From: Ardenticatenaceae bacterium
GTDB taxonomy: Bacteria; Chloroflexota; Anaerolineae; Promineifilales; Promineifilaceae
Direction of reading: 5' to 3'
DNA: 64,000 nt
NCBI GenBank assembly: GCA_020634235.1
Contig: JACKCB010000001.1
Coordinates: 62,001-126,000, forward strand
The notes beneath the pieces were generated by a model. The model made no database searches and was not told the DNA's origin. It saw only the letters and a list, made by a program, of their open reading frames with translations. Made by a program: the position numbers and the translations under genes. Positions 26,306-35,947 of the stretch are shown piece after piece. The stretch's first letter is position 1; every line of letters starts with the position of its first letter.

Positions 26306-29300
26306 TGGCCGGCGCGTCGCAAGACCTGCAGCTAATCAGCCCCCTCATCGAGGCCTTCCACCAACATGCGCGGGAAAACCGCGGGGCATTCGCATCGCGC
26401 CGCCAGGCCGAAACCGCCGCTCAAGAGCTGGCCGCCCTGGCCGAGCGAGTGGTGCTGCCCACCCTGCCCGCCATCGCCGGCACAGCGGCCGGCGACGCCG
26501 CCATCAGCGCCCTGGAGATTGAAGAAGCGGCCCACGTTTTTGCCGCGCGGGGTCTGGCCATCAGCACCGGCCGGGCCATGCTGCAAGCCCTGGCCAACAC
26601 AGCCTGGCTCAGCCAGCTCCCACCCGAAGTCCAGCCCGAAGCCCGGCAGCGCTTCACCCAATTTCAGCTCAGTTTTCTGGCCCACCTGGCCACCGCCCGC
26701 GAAGAGCTAAACCAGCGCAACCACGAACAATCCTTGGTCGCCCTGCAATCAGCCCTGCACCTCCAGTTGCAGCAACAACGAGACCTGCGCGAGGAGCAAG
26801 AGCAGCGCAACCAGGCCCTACAACGCATCTTGCACCTCAACGCCAACCTGGCCCGCATCAAGGAAGAGGATGAACTGCTGGCCGCGGCAGCCAACCACAT
26901 CACCGATGACCTGAACCTGAACCAGGTGGCGATCTTTGAGTGGGAGCGCACCGCGCAGCAGTGGGAATTGCGGGCCACAACCGGCACCTCGTGGCCCAAC
27001 ACGCCCCCGCAAGAGCCGGTTGCCGGCCTGCTGCAAAAGCTGCAAGAGGGCAAAAACGACCTGCTGACAGTCCCGGCCGGGGACACCCCTTCCGCCAACG
27101 GGCAAACCAGCGCCAACATCATGGCCGCCCGCTTGTACGTCGGCAAATACACCCTGGGCGTACTCCTGGCCGTAACCCACGCCGGCCACAACATCTCCTC
27201 GCTGCTGCTAAACACCTTTGCCCTGAACCTGGCCGCCCACTGGCGCAACATCCAGCTCTTTCGCGATGCCCGCAACCGGGCCCGCGAGCTGGAGATTCTG
27301 CACGGCCGCTACATCGACGACATCTGGCAGTCAAGCCACACGCAGTTGCAAGCCACCTTCGCCGACGACACCATACAACTGCGGCGCAGCCCGGCCGGGG
27401 ATGGCAGCGAACGCCCGGCCGGGGATGGCAGCACCCCACAGTTTCCGCTGCTGGTTGGTGACCAACCGCTGGGCCAGCTCTCACTACCCGCCAACAAAAC
27501 CCTGACCGCTGAAAACGAGGCCTTCATCCAGGCCCTCACTCGCGAAATGGGCAGCGCCCTCTACAACGCCCGCCTCATCCAGACCATGCGCGCCTACTCC
27601 TCACAGCTCCAGGCCGCGGCCGAGGTTTCCCAGGTCATCAGCACCCTTCTGGACCGCTCGGCCCTCATGGCAGAGGTCGTCAATCTCATCCAACGCCGCT
27701 TCGGCTTCCATCACGTCGGTCTGTTCATGCTGGAGAACGAGATGGCCGTCTTGCGGGCTGCCACCGACCCGGCCGGGAAACAACTCCTGCGAGAGGGTTA
27801 CAAAATCCCAGTTAGAGACAGCACCGTCGTCTGCTCCGCCATCCGCGACAGCCGTCCCGCCGTCGTCCGCGACGTCCACCACGCGACCCACTTCCGGCCG
27901 CCCCCCTCGCCGTTAGCCAGCACACAGGCCCAGGTTGCCCTGCCCTTGCGCGCCCGCGATACCGTCCTGGGCGCACTAGACGTCCACAGCACCGAAATCG
28001 GCGCCTTCACCACCGAAGAGATCGCCGTGCTGCAAACGCTGGCCGAACAGGTAGCCGTCGCCCTGAACAATGCGGACCTCTTTGCCCAGGTGCAAGAGAA
28101 CTACCAAAAGTTCAACCAGCTCTACCAGGCCGGCCGCGGCATTAGCGAAGCCCATACCCCGGCCGAAATCGGCCAGGCACTCGTCGACTACGCCGCCGCC
28201 AGCCAGAACGTCGATCTCGCCTTTATCGTGGGCGCAGACCCCGAGTCGGCCGACTTCTTACGCATCAGCAATCTATGGAGCCGCTACGGCCTGCCGCTGT
28301 TCTACCAGCAGGAACGCTTCCAGCGCGAATACTTCCCCTTCTCTGACCGCCTGGCCGAAAACAAACGCTTCCTCATCAGCGACGGCCAGAACGACCCCAT
28401 GCTAGACCGCCACACCCGCCGCCTGTTCGAGCGCAACAGCGTGCGCGCCGCCGCAGTAATCCCGCTGCACATCGACGAGCAGTGGTTGGCCAGCCTGGTT
28501 ATTGCCCGCGCCAGCGCCGACGCCTTCCAAGAGGAGGAGCTGCAGCCATTCCTCAACCTGGCCGGGCAGGCCAGCGTAGCCCTGGCAAACCAACTCCTGC
28601 TCCGCGAAACCAACGCCCTCTACAAGATCAGCCGCGAACTAAGCCAGGCGCTGACGGCCGAAGAAGCACTCGAACTAACGTTGATCCAGGTAGCCAAATA
28701 TACCGGGATTTCCCCCTGCCGCGTGGTGCAGTATGACCAGGATTCCCTCACCGGCCGGGTGACCGCCACCTATGATCTGGCCACAGACAGCACCCAAACC
28801 ACCCAGCCCCGACTGCGCTTTCCAACCGAAGACGACACCCTCTACGCCTCGTTGACCTTTCGCCGCCAGCCGCTGCAAATCACAGCCGCCACGGCGGCCA
28901 GCTATCCCACCGCCGCCCGCTACCTGGCCGAACTGAAGCTGGAAGCGGCCGTTTTTATCCCGATTATCATCCAGCAGCAACTAAACGCCATCCTGGTACT
29001 CGACTCAACCAGTGGTTTGCGCCCCTTCAGCCGCACCAATCTCAATTTCGCCACCAACGCCGTCGCCCAGCTCACCACCTTCCTGGAAAACATCACCCTT
29101 TTCGCCGAGACCACGCGCCAGGCCCGCGACCTGATTGAGCTGAACCAGATCGGTACCCGGCTGTCAGGTATCCTGAACCTGGATGAGCTGCTAACAACAC
29201 TCCACCGGGAACTCTCCCGCTTGCTGGATACAGAGCTGTTCTGGCTGGCACAGTACCATCCCCATGATGGCCAGTTCAGCACCGCGCGCCTGCTGGCAGA

Positions 29301-30876
29301 CGGCGTGCCCCAGGAACCGATATCCGGCCGGGTACCCGCTGAAAGCCCGCTGGAACAATTCCTACTGTCCGACAAAATGCCGCAGCGCGAAGAAGTGCCG
29401 AAGCTCCTGGCCCCGCTGGGGATTCCGCTCCTGTCCGACCGGCCCTCCGCCCTATGGGTACAACTGCGCGAAGAATCGCGCCCGGCCGGGTGGCTGCTGG
29501 TACAGTCCAGCCGGCCCAACGCCTACCGCGACAACGACGCCCAGGTGCTGCGCTCCGTGGCCACCCACGCCAGCCTGGCCATATCCAACGCTCGCCTCTT
29601 CCAACAAACGCAAGAAAACGTGGCCGAATTCCGACTCCTGTTCACCATCTCCCAGGCGGCCACCGGCAGCGTAGACGCCGGCCAGCGGCTCAGCAACATG
29701 GTCGAAGCACTGCACGCCGGAATGCGCCGGGCCAGCGTAGTCATCTATGCCCTGGACCCGGCCGAGGACTGCCTGCAAGCCATCGGCAGCCGCGGCAGTG
29801 ACCGCGACCCCGGACCACTGCGCATCGGCCTGGCCGCAAACATCTCCGGCCAGGTTGCCCGGCTGGGCCAATCCCTCCTGGTCAACGACCTACGCGAACT
29901 GCCCGAATACCAGGTGGAACTGGCCAGCACCCTCTCCCAACTCTCCGTGCCCCTCATCGTGGGCCAGCGCACCATTGGCGTGGTCAGCATCTACAGCCAG
30001 GCCGCCAACGCCTTTACCGACCGCGACCTGCGCCTGCTAGAAACCCTGAGCGTCAGCCTGGCCGCCACCGTCGAAAGCACGCGCCTCTTTGAAAACATCC
30101 AGGCCACCAACGAGCGGCTGCGCGAGCTGGACCGCCTGAAAACGCGCTTCCTGGCCAACATGACCCATGAACTGCGCACCCCGCTCAATGCCATCATCGG
30201 CTTCTCGCGGGTCATTCTCAAGGGCATCGATGGCCCCATCACGCCAGAACAAGAGGAAGATCTAACCGCCATCAACAGCAGCGGCCAGCACCTGCTAACC
30301 CTGATCAACGACATCCTGGACCTGGCCAAGATTGAGGCCGGCAAGGTGACCCTGGTGATAGAGCCGGTAGATCTGCCCGATTTGGTCGACAGCGTGCTGG
30401 CCACCGTACGCGGCCTGATCGAAGACCGGCCGGTGAATATCGAGTGGCACGTGGCACCCGATGTGCCGCCAATCGCCGCCGATGTGGTCCGCTTGCGGCA
30501 AATCATGCTCAATCTCCTGTCCAACGCCGCCAAATACACCGAAGCCGGGACCATCCGCTGTCACATCACCCGCGAAAATGCGGACTTTGTCCATATCCTG
30601 GTGGCCGACACCGGCATCGGTATTGATCAAAAGGACTACGATCGTCTCTTCAAAGCCTTTGAGCAGGCCGACTCGACCGCCCGCACCGTGCAGGGCACCG
30701 GCCTGGGCCTACCCATTACCCAGTCGCTGGTAGAGATGCACCACGGCCGCATCTGGTTCGAGAGCGAACTGGGCCAGGGCACTACCTTCCACATACTCCT
30801 GCCAATCTGGCAACCAGACCTGCTGCCTGGCCCCGGCCGGGACGACCTCGCCACCCTCCAGCCCATCCACGAGTAA
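26302..30876 (+). CDS. Giant multi-GAF sensor histidine kinase
   Basis: The 1524-residue product has a helical N-terminal region (1-190) rich in Gln/Leu. About six or seven GAF-type domains follow (~195-1270), including one with FHHVGLFML around residue 475. The kinase core comprises a HisKA dimerisation helix with phospho-acceptor His1289 (MTHELRTPLNAIIGF) and a HATPase domain with LLSNAAKY (N box), DTGIGI and GTGLGLPI. There is no clear membrane segment; the protein may be tethered by its translationally coupled partner upstream. A short tandem duplication lies inside the second GAF-like region. It should phosphorylate one or both receivers of the cassette; ligands of the GAF domains are unknown. 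Confidence 0.88.
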   Translation: MMAGASQDLQLISPLIEAFHQHARENRGAFASRRQAETAAQELAALAERVVLPTLPAIAGTAAGDAAISALEIEEAAHVFAARGLAISTGRAMLQALANTAWLSQLPPEVQPEARQRFTQFQLSFLAHLATAREELNQRNHEQSLVALQSALHLQLQQQRDLREEQEQRNQALQRILHLNANLARIKEEDELLAAAANHITDDLNLNQVAIFEWERTAQQWELRATTGTSWPNTPPQEPVAGLLQKLQEGKNDLLTVPAGDTPSANGQTSANIMAARLYVGKYTLGVLLAVTHAGHNISSLLLNTFALNLAAHWRNIQLFRDARNRARELEILHGRYIDDIWQSSHTQLQATFADDTIQLRRSPAGDGSERPAGDGSTPQFPLLVGDQPLGQLSLPANKTLTAENEAFIQALTREMGSALYNARLIQTMRAYSSQLQAAAEVSQVISTLLDRSALMAEVVNLIQRRFGFHHVGLFMLENEMAVLRAATDPAGKQLLREGYKIPVRDSTVVCSAIRDSRPAVVRDVHHATHFRPPPSPLASTQAQVALPLRARDTVLGALDVHSTEIGAFTTEEIAVLQTLAEQVAVALNNADLFAQVQENYQKFNQLYQAGRGISEAHTPAEIGQALVDYAAASQNVDLAFIVGADPESADFLRISNLWSRYGLPLFYQQERFQREYFPFSDRLAENKRFLISDGQNDPMLDRHTRRLFERNSVRAAAVIPLHIDEQWLASLVIARASADAFQEEELQPFLNLAGQASVALANQLLLRETNALYKISRELSQALTAEEALELTLIQVAKYTGISPCRVVQYDQDSLTGRVTATYDLATDSTQTTQPRLRFPTEDDTLYASLTFRRQPLQITAATAASYPTAARYLAELKLEAAVFIPIIIQQQLNAILVLDSTSGLRPFSRTNLNFATNAVAQLTTFLENITLFAETTRQARDLIELNQIGTRLSGILNLDELLTTLHRELSRLLDTELFWLAQYHPHDGQFSTARLLADGVPQEPISGRVPAESPLEQFLLSDKMPQREEVPKLLAPLGIPLLSDRPSALWVQLREESRPAGWLLVQSSRPNAYRDNDAQVLRSVATHASLAISNARLFQQTQENVAEFRLLFTISQAATGSVDAGQRLSNMVEALHAGMRRASVVIYALDPAEDCLQAIGSRGSDRDPGPLRIGLAANISGQVARLGQSLLVNDLRELPEYQVELASTLSQLSVPLIVGQRTIGVVSIYSQAANAFTDRDLRLLETLSVSLAATVESTRLFENIQATNERLRELDRLKTRFLANMTHELRTPLNAIIGFSRVILKGIDGPITPEQEEDLTAINSSGQHLLTLINDILDLAKIEAGKVTLVIEPVDLPDLVDSVLATVRGLIEDRPVNIEWHVAPDVPPIAADVVRLRQIMLNLLSNAAKYTEAGTIRCHITRENADFVHILVADTGIGIDQKDYDRLFKAFEQADSTARTVQGTGLGLPITQSLVEMHHGRIWFESELGQGTTFHILLPIWQPDLLPGPGRDDLATLQPIHE
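27390..27432 (+). repeat. 24-bp tandem duplication built on CCCGGCCGGG
   Basis: A 24-base unit starting CCCGGCCGGGGATGGCAGC at 27390 is followed directly by a second copy matching for 19 bases. It adds PAGDGSERPAGDGST to the kinase, probably in a surface loop. It suggests slippage or local duplication at the iterated palindrome. Confidence 0.7.
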
Positions 30877-30894
30877 CCAGTTTCTGGCGTTAAC

Positions 30895-32139
30895 ATGAGT
30901 CATTCAACCAAGATTCTTTACATCGAGGACGACAAGGGCAGCCAGCGCCTGGTACAGCGCGTGCTAGAAAACCACGGCTACACGGTCACCCTGGCCGATG
31001 ACGGCTTCAGCGGCATCCGCCTGGCCCGCGAAGAACCGCCCAGCCTCATCCTGATGGACATCAACCTGCCTGGGCTAAATGGGCGCGAGATTACCACCCG
31101 GCTGCGCGCTCTTGGCAACTTCCAAGACGTGCCCATCATCGCCCTAACCGCCAACGCCAGCCCCAACAGCCGCGAACGCGCTCTGGCCGCCGGCTGCGAT
31201 GGCTTCCTAACCAAACCCATCGACATCCTCACCTTTCCCAAAGAAGTCTCTGAATACCTCTCCGGCCGGCGCGAGGAACTGAACGACCGCGAACGCCTAC
31301 AGCACCTGGAAAAACACGCCCAGCAGCTTGTCTCCCACCTGGAAGACAAGATTCAGGAGCTGCAAGCCGCCAACCAGCGCCTGCGCGAACTGGATCGCGC
31401 CAAGAGCAACTTCATTGCCCTGGTCTCCCATGAACTGCGCACCCCCCTCACGCTCATCGAAGGCTATGCTCACCTGCTGGACGACCACGTGCGGCAAACA
31501 CCGCAAGAGGCTTACCCCGCCGCCCTACACGAACTCGTCAACGGCATGAGCATGGGCGTAGAGCGCATCGGCCGCGTGATCAGCGAAATTGTCAGCGTGT
31601 CGCGCATCGCCTCAGGCACCATGGAACTGGCCTACGGGCCGGTTCACCTGCGCCAACTGGTTGAGATGATTGTGCGCGACCGTTTGAAAGCAATCGGCCA
31701 GCGCCCGCTAACCATCACTGTCTCCGGCCTGGAAGACCTGCCGGCAATTGAAGCAGATGGCATCCAACTGCGCATCGCCATCAATAATGTGGTCGAAAAC
31801 GCGGTCAAGTTCACGCCTGATGGGGGCCAGATCACCATCACCGGCCGGGAAGTAGACAACATCTATCTGGACCTGGTGGTACAAGACACCGGCATCGGCA
31901 TCCCGCTGGAAGAGCAGCGCCGCATCTTCGACCAGTTCCACATCTTGGGTTCCATTGAGCACCATTCCACCAGCAAATCCGCTTTTCGCGGTGGGGGTTT
32001 GGGGTTGGGCCTGCCCATTGCCCGTGGCATTATCGAGGCTCACAATGGCCGTATCTGGGTAGAAAGCAGCCCGGAGAAGGCCCCACAAGCCAGCGGCAGC
32101 ACCTTTCACATCCTACTCCCCATCCACCAGGCCCCCTGA
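30895..32139 (+). CDS. Receiver-histidine kinase hybrid (REC-HisKA-HATPase)
   Basis: The 414-residue product has an N-terminal receiver (phospho-acceptor Asp55 in LILMDINLPG; Lys in FLTKPID). A coiled linker (~130-165) leads to a HisKA helix with His179 (VSHELRTPL) and a HATPase with VVENAVKFTPDGG, DTGIGIP and GGLGLGLPI. Receiver-first kinases usually relay a signal from another kinase, here presumably the GAF-kinase 18 bases upstream. No DNA-binding output is encoded in the cassette, so the final target lies elsewhere. Confidence 0.9.
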   Translation: MSHSTKILYIEDDKGSQRLVQRVLENHGYTVTLADDGFSGIRLAREEPPSLILMDINLPGLNGREITTRLRALGNFQDVPIIALTANASPNSRERALAAGCDGFLTKPIDILTFPKEVSEYLSGRREELNDRERLQHLEKHAQQLVSHLEDKIQELQAANQRLRELDRAKSNFIALVSHELRTPLTLIEGYAHLLDDHVRQTPQEAYPAALHELVNGMSMGVERIGRVISEIVSVSRIASGTMELAYGPVHLRQLVEMIVRDRLKAIGQRPLTITVSGLEDLPAIEADGIQLRIAINNVVENAVKFTPDGGQITITGREVDNIYLDLVVQDTGIGIPLEEQRRIFDQFHILGSIEHHSTSKSAFRGGGLGLGLPIARGIIEAHNGRIWVESSPEKAPQASGSTFHILLPIHQAP

Positions 32140-32159
32140 TCCCCATGCCCGGCAAAAAA

Positions 32160-32187
32160 GCCCGGCCGGGACACACCCCGGCCGGGC
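32160..32187. terminator. Bidirectional terminator made of two CCCGGCCGGG copies
   Basis: GCCCGGCCGGG and CCCGGCCGGGC form an 11-bp stem around a 6-base loop (ACACAC). AAAAAA precedes the hairpin and TTCAATTT follows, so it can end both the kinase cassette and, read from the other strand, the convergent gpmI gene. Confidence 0.7.
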
Positions 32188-32218
32188 TTCAATTTCAGCA
32201 CAGCCTACCCACCCCGCC

Positions 32219-33751
32219 TTACAGCCCCTGGTGCAGCAGCACACTCCGGCCGGTCATCTCCGGCGGCTGCGGTATTTGCAGCAGCGCCAGCACAGTCGGC
32301 GCAACATCGGCCAAAATGCCCCGCGGCCGGGGGGCAAAATACACATCCCCAATCATGATAAACGAGACCGGGCCAGTAGTGTGATACGTATGCGGGCCAC
32401 CCGTCACCTCATCAATCATTCGCTCCGCATTGCCATGATCAGCCGTAACCAGCGCCACGCCCCCCTTGTCCAACACCGCCTGCACCACCCGGCCGGCGCA
32501 TTCATCCACCGCTTCACACGCCCTGATGGCCGCTGCCAGCACGCCCGTGTGCCCAACCATATCCGGGTTGGCAAAGTTCACCAGAACAAAGGCATCATCA
32601 TGGCTCTGGATGCGGGCCACAACCTTTTCCGCCAGTTCGTAGGCGCTCATCTCCGGCTGCAAATCATACGTGGCCACCTTTGGCGAGGGCACCAACTGCC
32701 GATCCTCCCCGGGATAAGGCGTCTCCTCGCCGCCGTTAAAAAAGTAGGTCACGTGGGCATACTTCTCCGTCTCCGCCGCGTGGAACTGGCTGGCCCCCTG
32801 CCGGGCAATCACCTCGGCCAGCGGCAGCCGAATCTCCTGCTCCGGGAAGACCACCATCGCCGGCAAATCGGACTCGTATTCGGTAAACGTAATCACTGCC
32901 AGGTCTGCCAGGGGTGCCCGGACAAAGCCATCAAATTCGGGCAGCACAAACGACTTCACAATCTGCCGCATTCGGTCCGCCCGGAAGTTGAAGAACAGCA
33001 AACAGTCCCCGGACTCGATGCCCGCATCATGCGCACTGTCCACCACAACCGGCACAATGAATTCATCGGTAACGCCGGCATCGTAAGCACTCTGGATGGC
33101 CTGGGCAGCCGTGGCCGCGTGTTCCCCCTGGCGCTGCACCATCGCCTGGTACGCCAGCTCGGTTCGCGGCCAGCGGCGGTCACGATCCATGGCATAGTAG
33201 CGGCCACTAACCGTCCCAATCTGCCCGCCCGTCTCCTGCATGACCGCTTCTAATTCGGCCAAAAAGCCGAGGCCGCTGTGCGGTGGTGTATCCCGGCCAT
33301 CGGTAATGACGTGAATAACCGGTGACAAACCGTGTTGGTGCGCGTAGCGCAGCACCGCGTACAGGTGTTGGTTGTGACTGTGCACCCCGCCAGCCCCCAG
33401 CAGGCCAATCACATGCAATTTACCGCCCGTCCGCTGCACGTGGCGCACCCCGTTCAGCAGCGTCTCGTTGTCCATGATAGAGCCATCAGCAATCGCCTTG
33501 TTGATGCGCGTCAGGTCCTGATAGACAATGCGGCCAGCGCCCAGATTCAGGTGTCCCACCTCAGAATTGCCCATCTGGTCGGCCGGCAAGCCCACAGCCT
33601 CGCCCGAGGCATCCAGAATGCAGCGTTCGTACTGCCGCAGCCAGCGATCATAGTTGGGTGTGTGGGCCAGGCGCACGGCGTTGCCGTGTTCCATCTCGCG
33701 AATGCCCCAACCATCCAGGATAATCAGGGCCACGGTCTCATACTTCTTCAT
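32219..33751 (-). CDS. gpmI: 2,3-bisphosphoglycerate-independent phosphoglycerate mutase
   Basis: The ATG at 33751, with AGGAG 7 bases upstream, gives 510 residues, the normal family length. LIILDGWGIRE holds the metal-binding Asp13, and MGNSEVGHLNLGAGR holds the nucleophile Ser63. ITDGRDTPP, GRYYAMDRD and the C-terminal TADHGNAE metal site are all present. It interconverts 3- and 2-phosphoglycerate in glycolysis using two Mn2+ ions. Confidence 0.96.
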   Translation of the reverse strand: MKKYETVALIILDGWGIREMEHGNAVRLAHTPNYDRWLRQYERCILDASGEAVGLPADQMGNSEVGHLNLGAGRIVYQDLTRINKAIADGSIMDNETLLNGVRHVQRTGGKLHVIGLLGAGGVHSHNQHLYAVLRYAHQHGLSPVIHVITDGRDTPPHSGLGFLAELEAVMQETGGQIGTVSGRYYAMDRDRRWPRTELAYQAMVQRQGEHAATAAQAIQSAYDAGVTDEFIVPVVVDSAHDAGIESGDCLLFFNFRADRMRQIVKSFVLPEFDGFVRAPLADLAVITFTEYESDLPAMVVFPEQEIRLPLAEVIARQGASQFHAAETEKYAHVTYFFNGGEETPYPGEDRQLVPSPKVATYDLQPEMSAYELAEKVVARIQSHDDAFVLVNFANPDMVGHTGVLAAAIRACEAVDECAGRVVQAVLDKGGVALVTADHGNAERMIDEVTGGPHTYHTTGPVSFIMIGDVYFAPRPRGILADVAPTVLALLQIPQPPEMTGRSVLLHQGL

Positions 33752-33897
33752 GATTATGCTCCTAAACAATAGGCTGGGCGCGGCGGGACACACTACCTTC
33801 CGGCCGACTGGCACGCGGCGCTCCCTGAGCCTTGTTTGAACTTGGGATGTGGTAAGGAATCGGGGGACGGACGGCGCCGGTCCGCTGCCAGATAGGA

Positions 33898-34542
33898 TCA
33901 GGCCGGGCGTTTGCGCCCACGCACATAGCGCGCCAGACCCTCGATCACGGTTACGCTCTCGAATTCTATCAGGTCTGTGTGGGCAAACAAGCTTTGCAGG
34001 TCGGCCGCGCTCCAGCGGCGGTTATTTTCAGCCACTCTGGCCCAGTTAACCAGGTGCTTTTGCTCGAATGGGTCTAGCGTGGGCTGGGCGCGGACGTAGG
34101 CGGCGGCCGCGGCCCGGCTCATGTGCTCGCTGGGATTCCACAGGGCCACGCGGCCCCCCGGCCGGGTTACGCGCACCATCTCCCGCAGCACCACCAGCGG
34201 CTCCGCCACCAAGAAAAGCAGATTGCCAGCCAGCACCGCATCAAACACGCCATCTGGCCAGGGCAGCGCTTCCGCCAGCGCCCGCACCAGCGGCAGCCCA
34301 GGAAACAGGCTGTGGGATTTGGCCAGCACGGCCGGGTCGGCATCAGCACCCACGATCTGCACCCGCTGCCCCTGCAAATGGTGGACTAACCGGCCGGGGC
34401 CACAACCCACATCCAGGACAGCCAGCCCCGGCCGGGTCGCCCCCGCATAGACCGCCATACCCACGTGCATCTCGTGCCACAGCGCTCCACGATGCACCCT
34501 GGCAAAATAGCGGGCAAAATCAAACGCATCCCCAGACGTCAC
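33898..34542 (-). CDS. Class I SAM-dependent methyltransferase (UbiE/Methyltransf_11-like)
   Basis: The GTG at 34542 is preceded by GGGAGG at 5 bases and gives 214 residues. VLDVGCGPG is motif I for S-adenosylmethionine, GADADP ends the second strand with its acidic residue, and PWPDGVFDAVLAGNLL is the motif IV region. Substrate is unknown. The frame is open upstream through the tRNA-Asn gene, but that extension is only tRNA sequence in translation and is rejected. The gene is the first protein gene downstream of the tRNA, with the tRNA terminator between them. Confidence 0.85.
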   Translation of the reverse strand: MTSGDAFDFARYFARVHRGALWHEMHVGMAVYAGATRPGLAVLDVGCGPGRLVHHLQGQRVQIVGADADPAVLAKSHSLFPGLPLVRALAEALPWPDGVFDAVLAGNLLFLVAEPLVVLREMVRVTRPGGRVALWNPSEHMSRAAAAAYVRAQPTLDPFEQKHLVNWARVAENNRRWSAADLQSLFAHTDLIEFESVTVIEGLARYVRGRKRPA

Positions 34543-34632
34543 ACCTGCCTCCCGCTGGCGAACCCTGAATGCCCGGCCCAACCGGGCCACCCTGCTGGTC
34601 ACAGGCAGGCTGCCGGAATACGGGGCCTGGCG

Positions 34633-34665
34633 AAAAAAAAGGCGGTGGGCAAAATACCCACCGCC
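34633..34665 (-). terminator. Terminator of tRNA-Asn
   Basis: Three bases after the tRNA CCA end, a 9-bp stem GGCGGTGGG / CCCACCGCC with a 7-base loop is followed on the minus strand by eight T residues. This is a textbook intrinsic terminator. Confidence 0.9.
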
Positions 34666-34668
34666 TTG

Positions 34669-34743
34669 TGGCTCCTCAGGTTGGACTCGAACCAACAACC
34701 GATCGGTTAACAGCCGATTGCTCTGCCGTTGAGCTACTGAGGA
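34669..34743 (-). tRNA. tRNA-Asn (GTT)
   Basis: The minus strand starts TCCTCAGTAGCTCAACGGCA, carries CTGTTAA with anticodon GTT, the T-arm GGTTCGAGTCC, and ends in acceptor CTGAGGA, discriminator G and encoded CCA. The acceptor stem pairs perfectly over 7 bp. Anticodon GTT decodes asparagine. Confidence 0.97.
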
Positions 34744-34757
34744 ACGCAGCGACCTGT

Positions 34758-34785
34758 ATTTTAGCAGAAGCAGGGCACCTGTCAA
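34758..34785 (-). promoter_or_regulatory. Promoter of tRNA-Asn
   Basis: TTGACA (34785-34780) and TAAAAT (34763-34758) are separated by 16 bases, and the tRNA starts 14 bases after the -10 box. This is a near-consensus housekeeping promoter. Confidence 0.8.
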
Positions 34786-34849
34786 TACCGTAGCGCATTG
34801 CAGCATGGCCGCCGCGCCCCGGCCGGGCCTCACGCTCTGCGGCCAAAGC

Positions 34850-34858
34850 TGCTATACT
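34850..34858 (+). promoter_or_regulatory. Extended -10 promoter of the isoaspartyl peptidase gene
   Basis: TGC-TATACT lies about 68 bases before the ATG. No clear -35 box is visible, which fits an extended -10 promoter. Confidence 0.45.
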
Positions 34859-34925
34859 CGGCGAGCTGCGTAAAGGCAGTCCGTTAAGCTGGCGCGTCCG
34901 TCTTACAGCTTTCGCAGGAGGTTAT

Positions 34926-35834
34926 ATGGAAACAGCAGTTATCGTTCATGGCGGGGCCGGGGCCTGGAAAATGGAGAACGGGCGGCTGCCCGAGGCCGAG
35001 GCGGCCTGCCAGCAAGCGGCGCTGGCCGGGCAGGGCGTGCTCGTCGCTGGTGGCAGCGCCCTGCAGGCAGTTGAAGTCGCCGTGTGCATCCTGGAAGACT
35101 GCCCCTACCTGGACGCCGGCCGGGGCAGTTTCCTCAATGCCCGCGGCGAAGTGGAGATGGATGCCATCATCATGGATGGCCGCACGCTGGAGCTGGGCGC
35201 TGTGGCCGCCGTGCAGCGCGTGCTGCATCCCATCAGCCTGGCCCGCCACATCATGACCGATATCGAGCACAGCTTTCTGGTGGGCAGCGGCGCCGAAGCC
35301 TTCGCCGACCTCATCGGCTTCCCGCGCTGCCAGATTACCGACTTGTTGGTGGACGAGGAGCTGGCACGCTACCTCTCCTTGCAGGAAGACCCGGAATACC
35401 TGACGCGCACGATTTTTGTGGAGCCGGGGGCGATGGGCACCGTGGGCGCGGCGGCGCGCGATCAGCAGGGCAACCTGGCCGCCGCCACCTCCACCGGGGG
35501 CACGCGCAAAAAGCTCCCCGGCCGGGTTGGCGACAGCCCGCTGGTGGGCTCTGGCGCGTATGCCGACAATTGGACAGCCGCCGTCAGCGCCACCGGCTAC
35601 GGCGAAGCGCTGATGAAGCTGGTCATCAGCAAGCGCGTCTGCGACTTTGTGGCCAGTGGCTTGCCGGCCATGGCCGCCTGCGAAACGGCCATCCGCCTGC
35701 TGGCCGAGCGCGTCAATGGCCATGGCGGCCTCGTCGCCGTAGACACTCACGGCCAGATTGGCTATGCCTTCAACACCGACGCCATGCCCTATGCCTACGC
35801 CCTTGGCCGGCAGCCGATTGTTGGCGGGCATTAG
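34926..35834 (+). CDS. Isoaspartyl peptidase / plant-type L-asparaginase (Ntn hydrolase)
   Basis: The 302-residue precursor contains IVHGGAGAW at the N-terminus, LDAGRGSFLNARGEVEMDA, and the autocleavage site before Thr172 in GAMGTVGAAARD, followed by NLAAATSTGG. Thr172 should become the N-terminal nucleophile of the beta subunit after self-cleavage. Family members hydrolyse isoaspartyl dipeptides and asparagine. AGGAGG lies 5 bases before the ATG. Confidence 0.92.
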   Translation: METAVIVHGGAGAWKMENGRLPEAEAACQQAALAGQGVLVAGGSALQAVEVAVCILEDCPYLDAGRGSFLNARGEVEMDAIIMDGRTLELGAVAAVQRVLHPISLARHIMTDIEHSFLVGSGAEAFADLIGFPRCQITDLLVDEELARYLSLQEDPEYLTRTIFVEPGAMGTVGAAARDQQGNLAAATSTGGTRKKLPGRVGDSPLVGSGAYADNWTAAVSATGYGEALMKLVISKRVCDFVASGLPAMAACETAIRLLAERVNGHGGLVAVDTHGQIGYAFNTDAMPYAYALGRQPIVGGH

Positions 35835-35947
35835 CTTATTGGGCATAATAAACGCCAGATGCACCCCGGTCCCGGCCGGTGGAATCCGCCGTTCAGGCAC
35901 TATCGCCTTTCGCCGATTTTCGTTTCACCAGGATAGATTCAAAACAG

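Noticed and set aside
34543..34833. N-terminal extension of the methyltransferase frame upstream of 34542
   Set aside because: The extension runs through the tRNA-Asn gene and its terminator, and its protein sequence is just tRNA read in translation; a GTG with a GGGAGG site at 34542 explains the real start.
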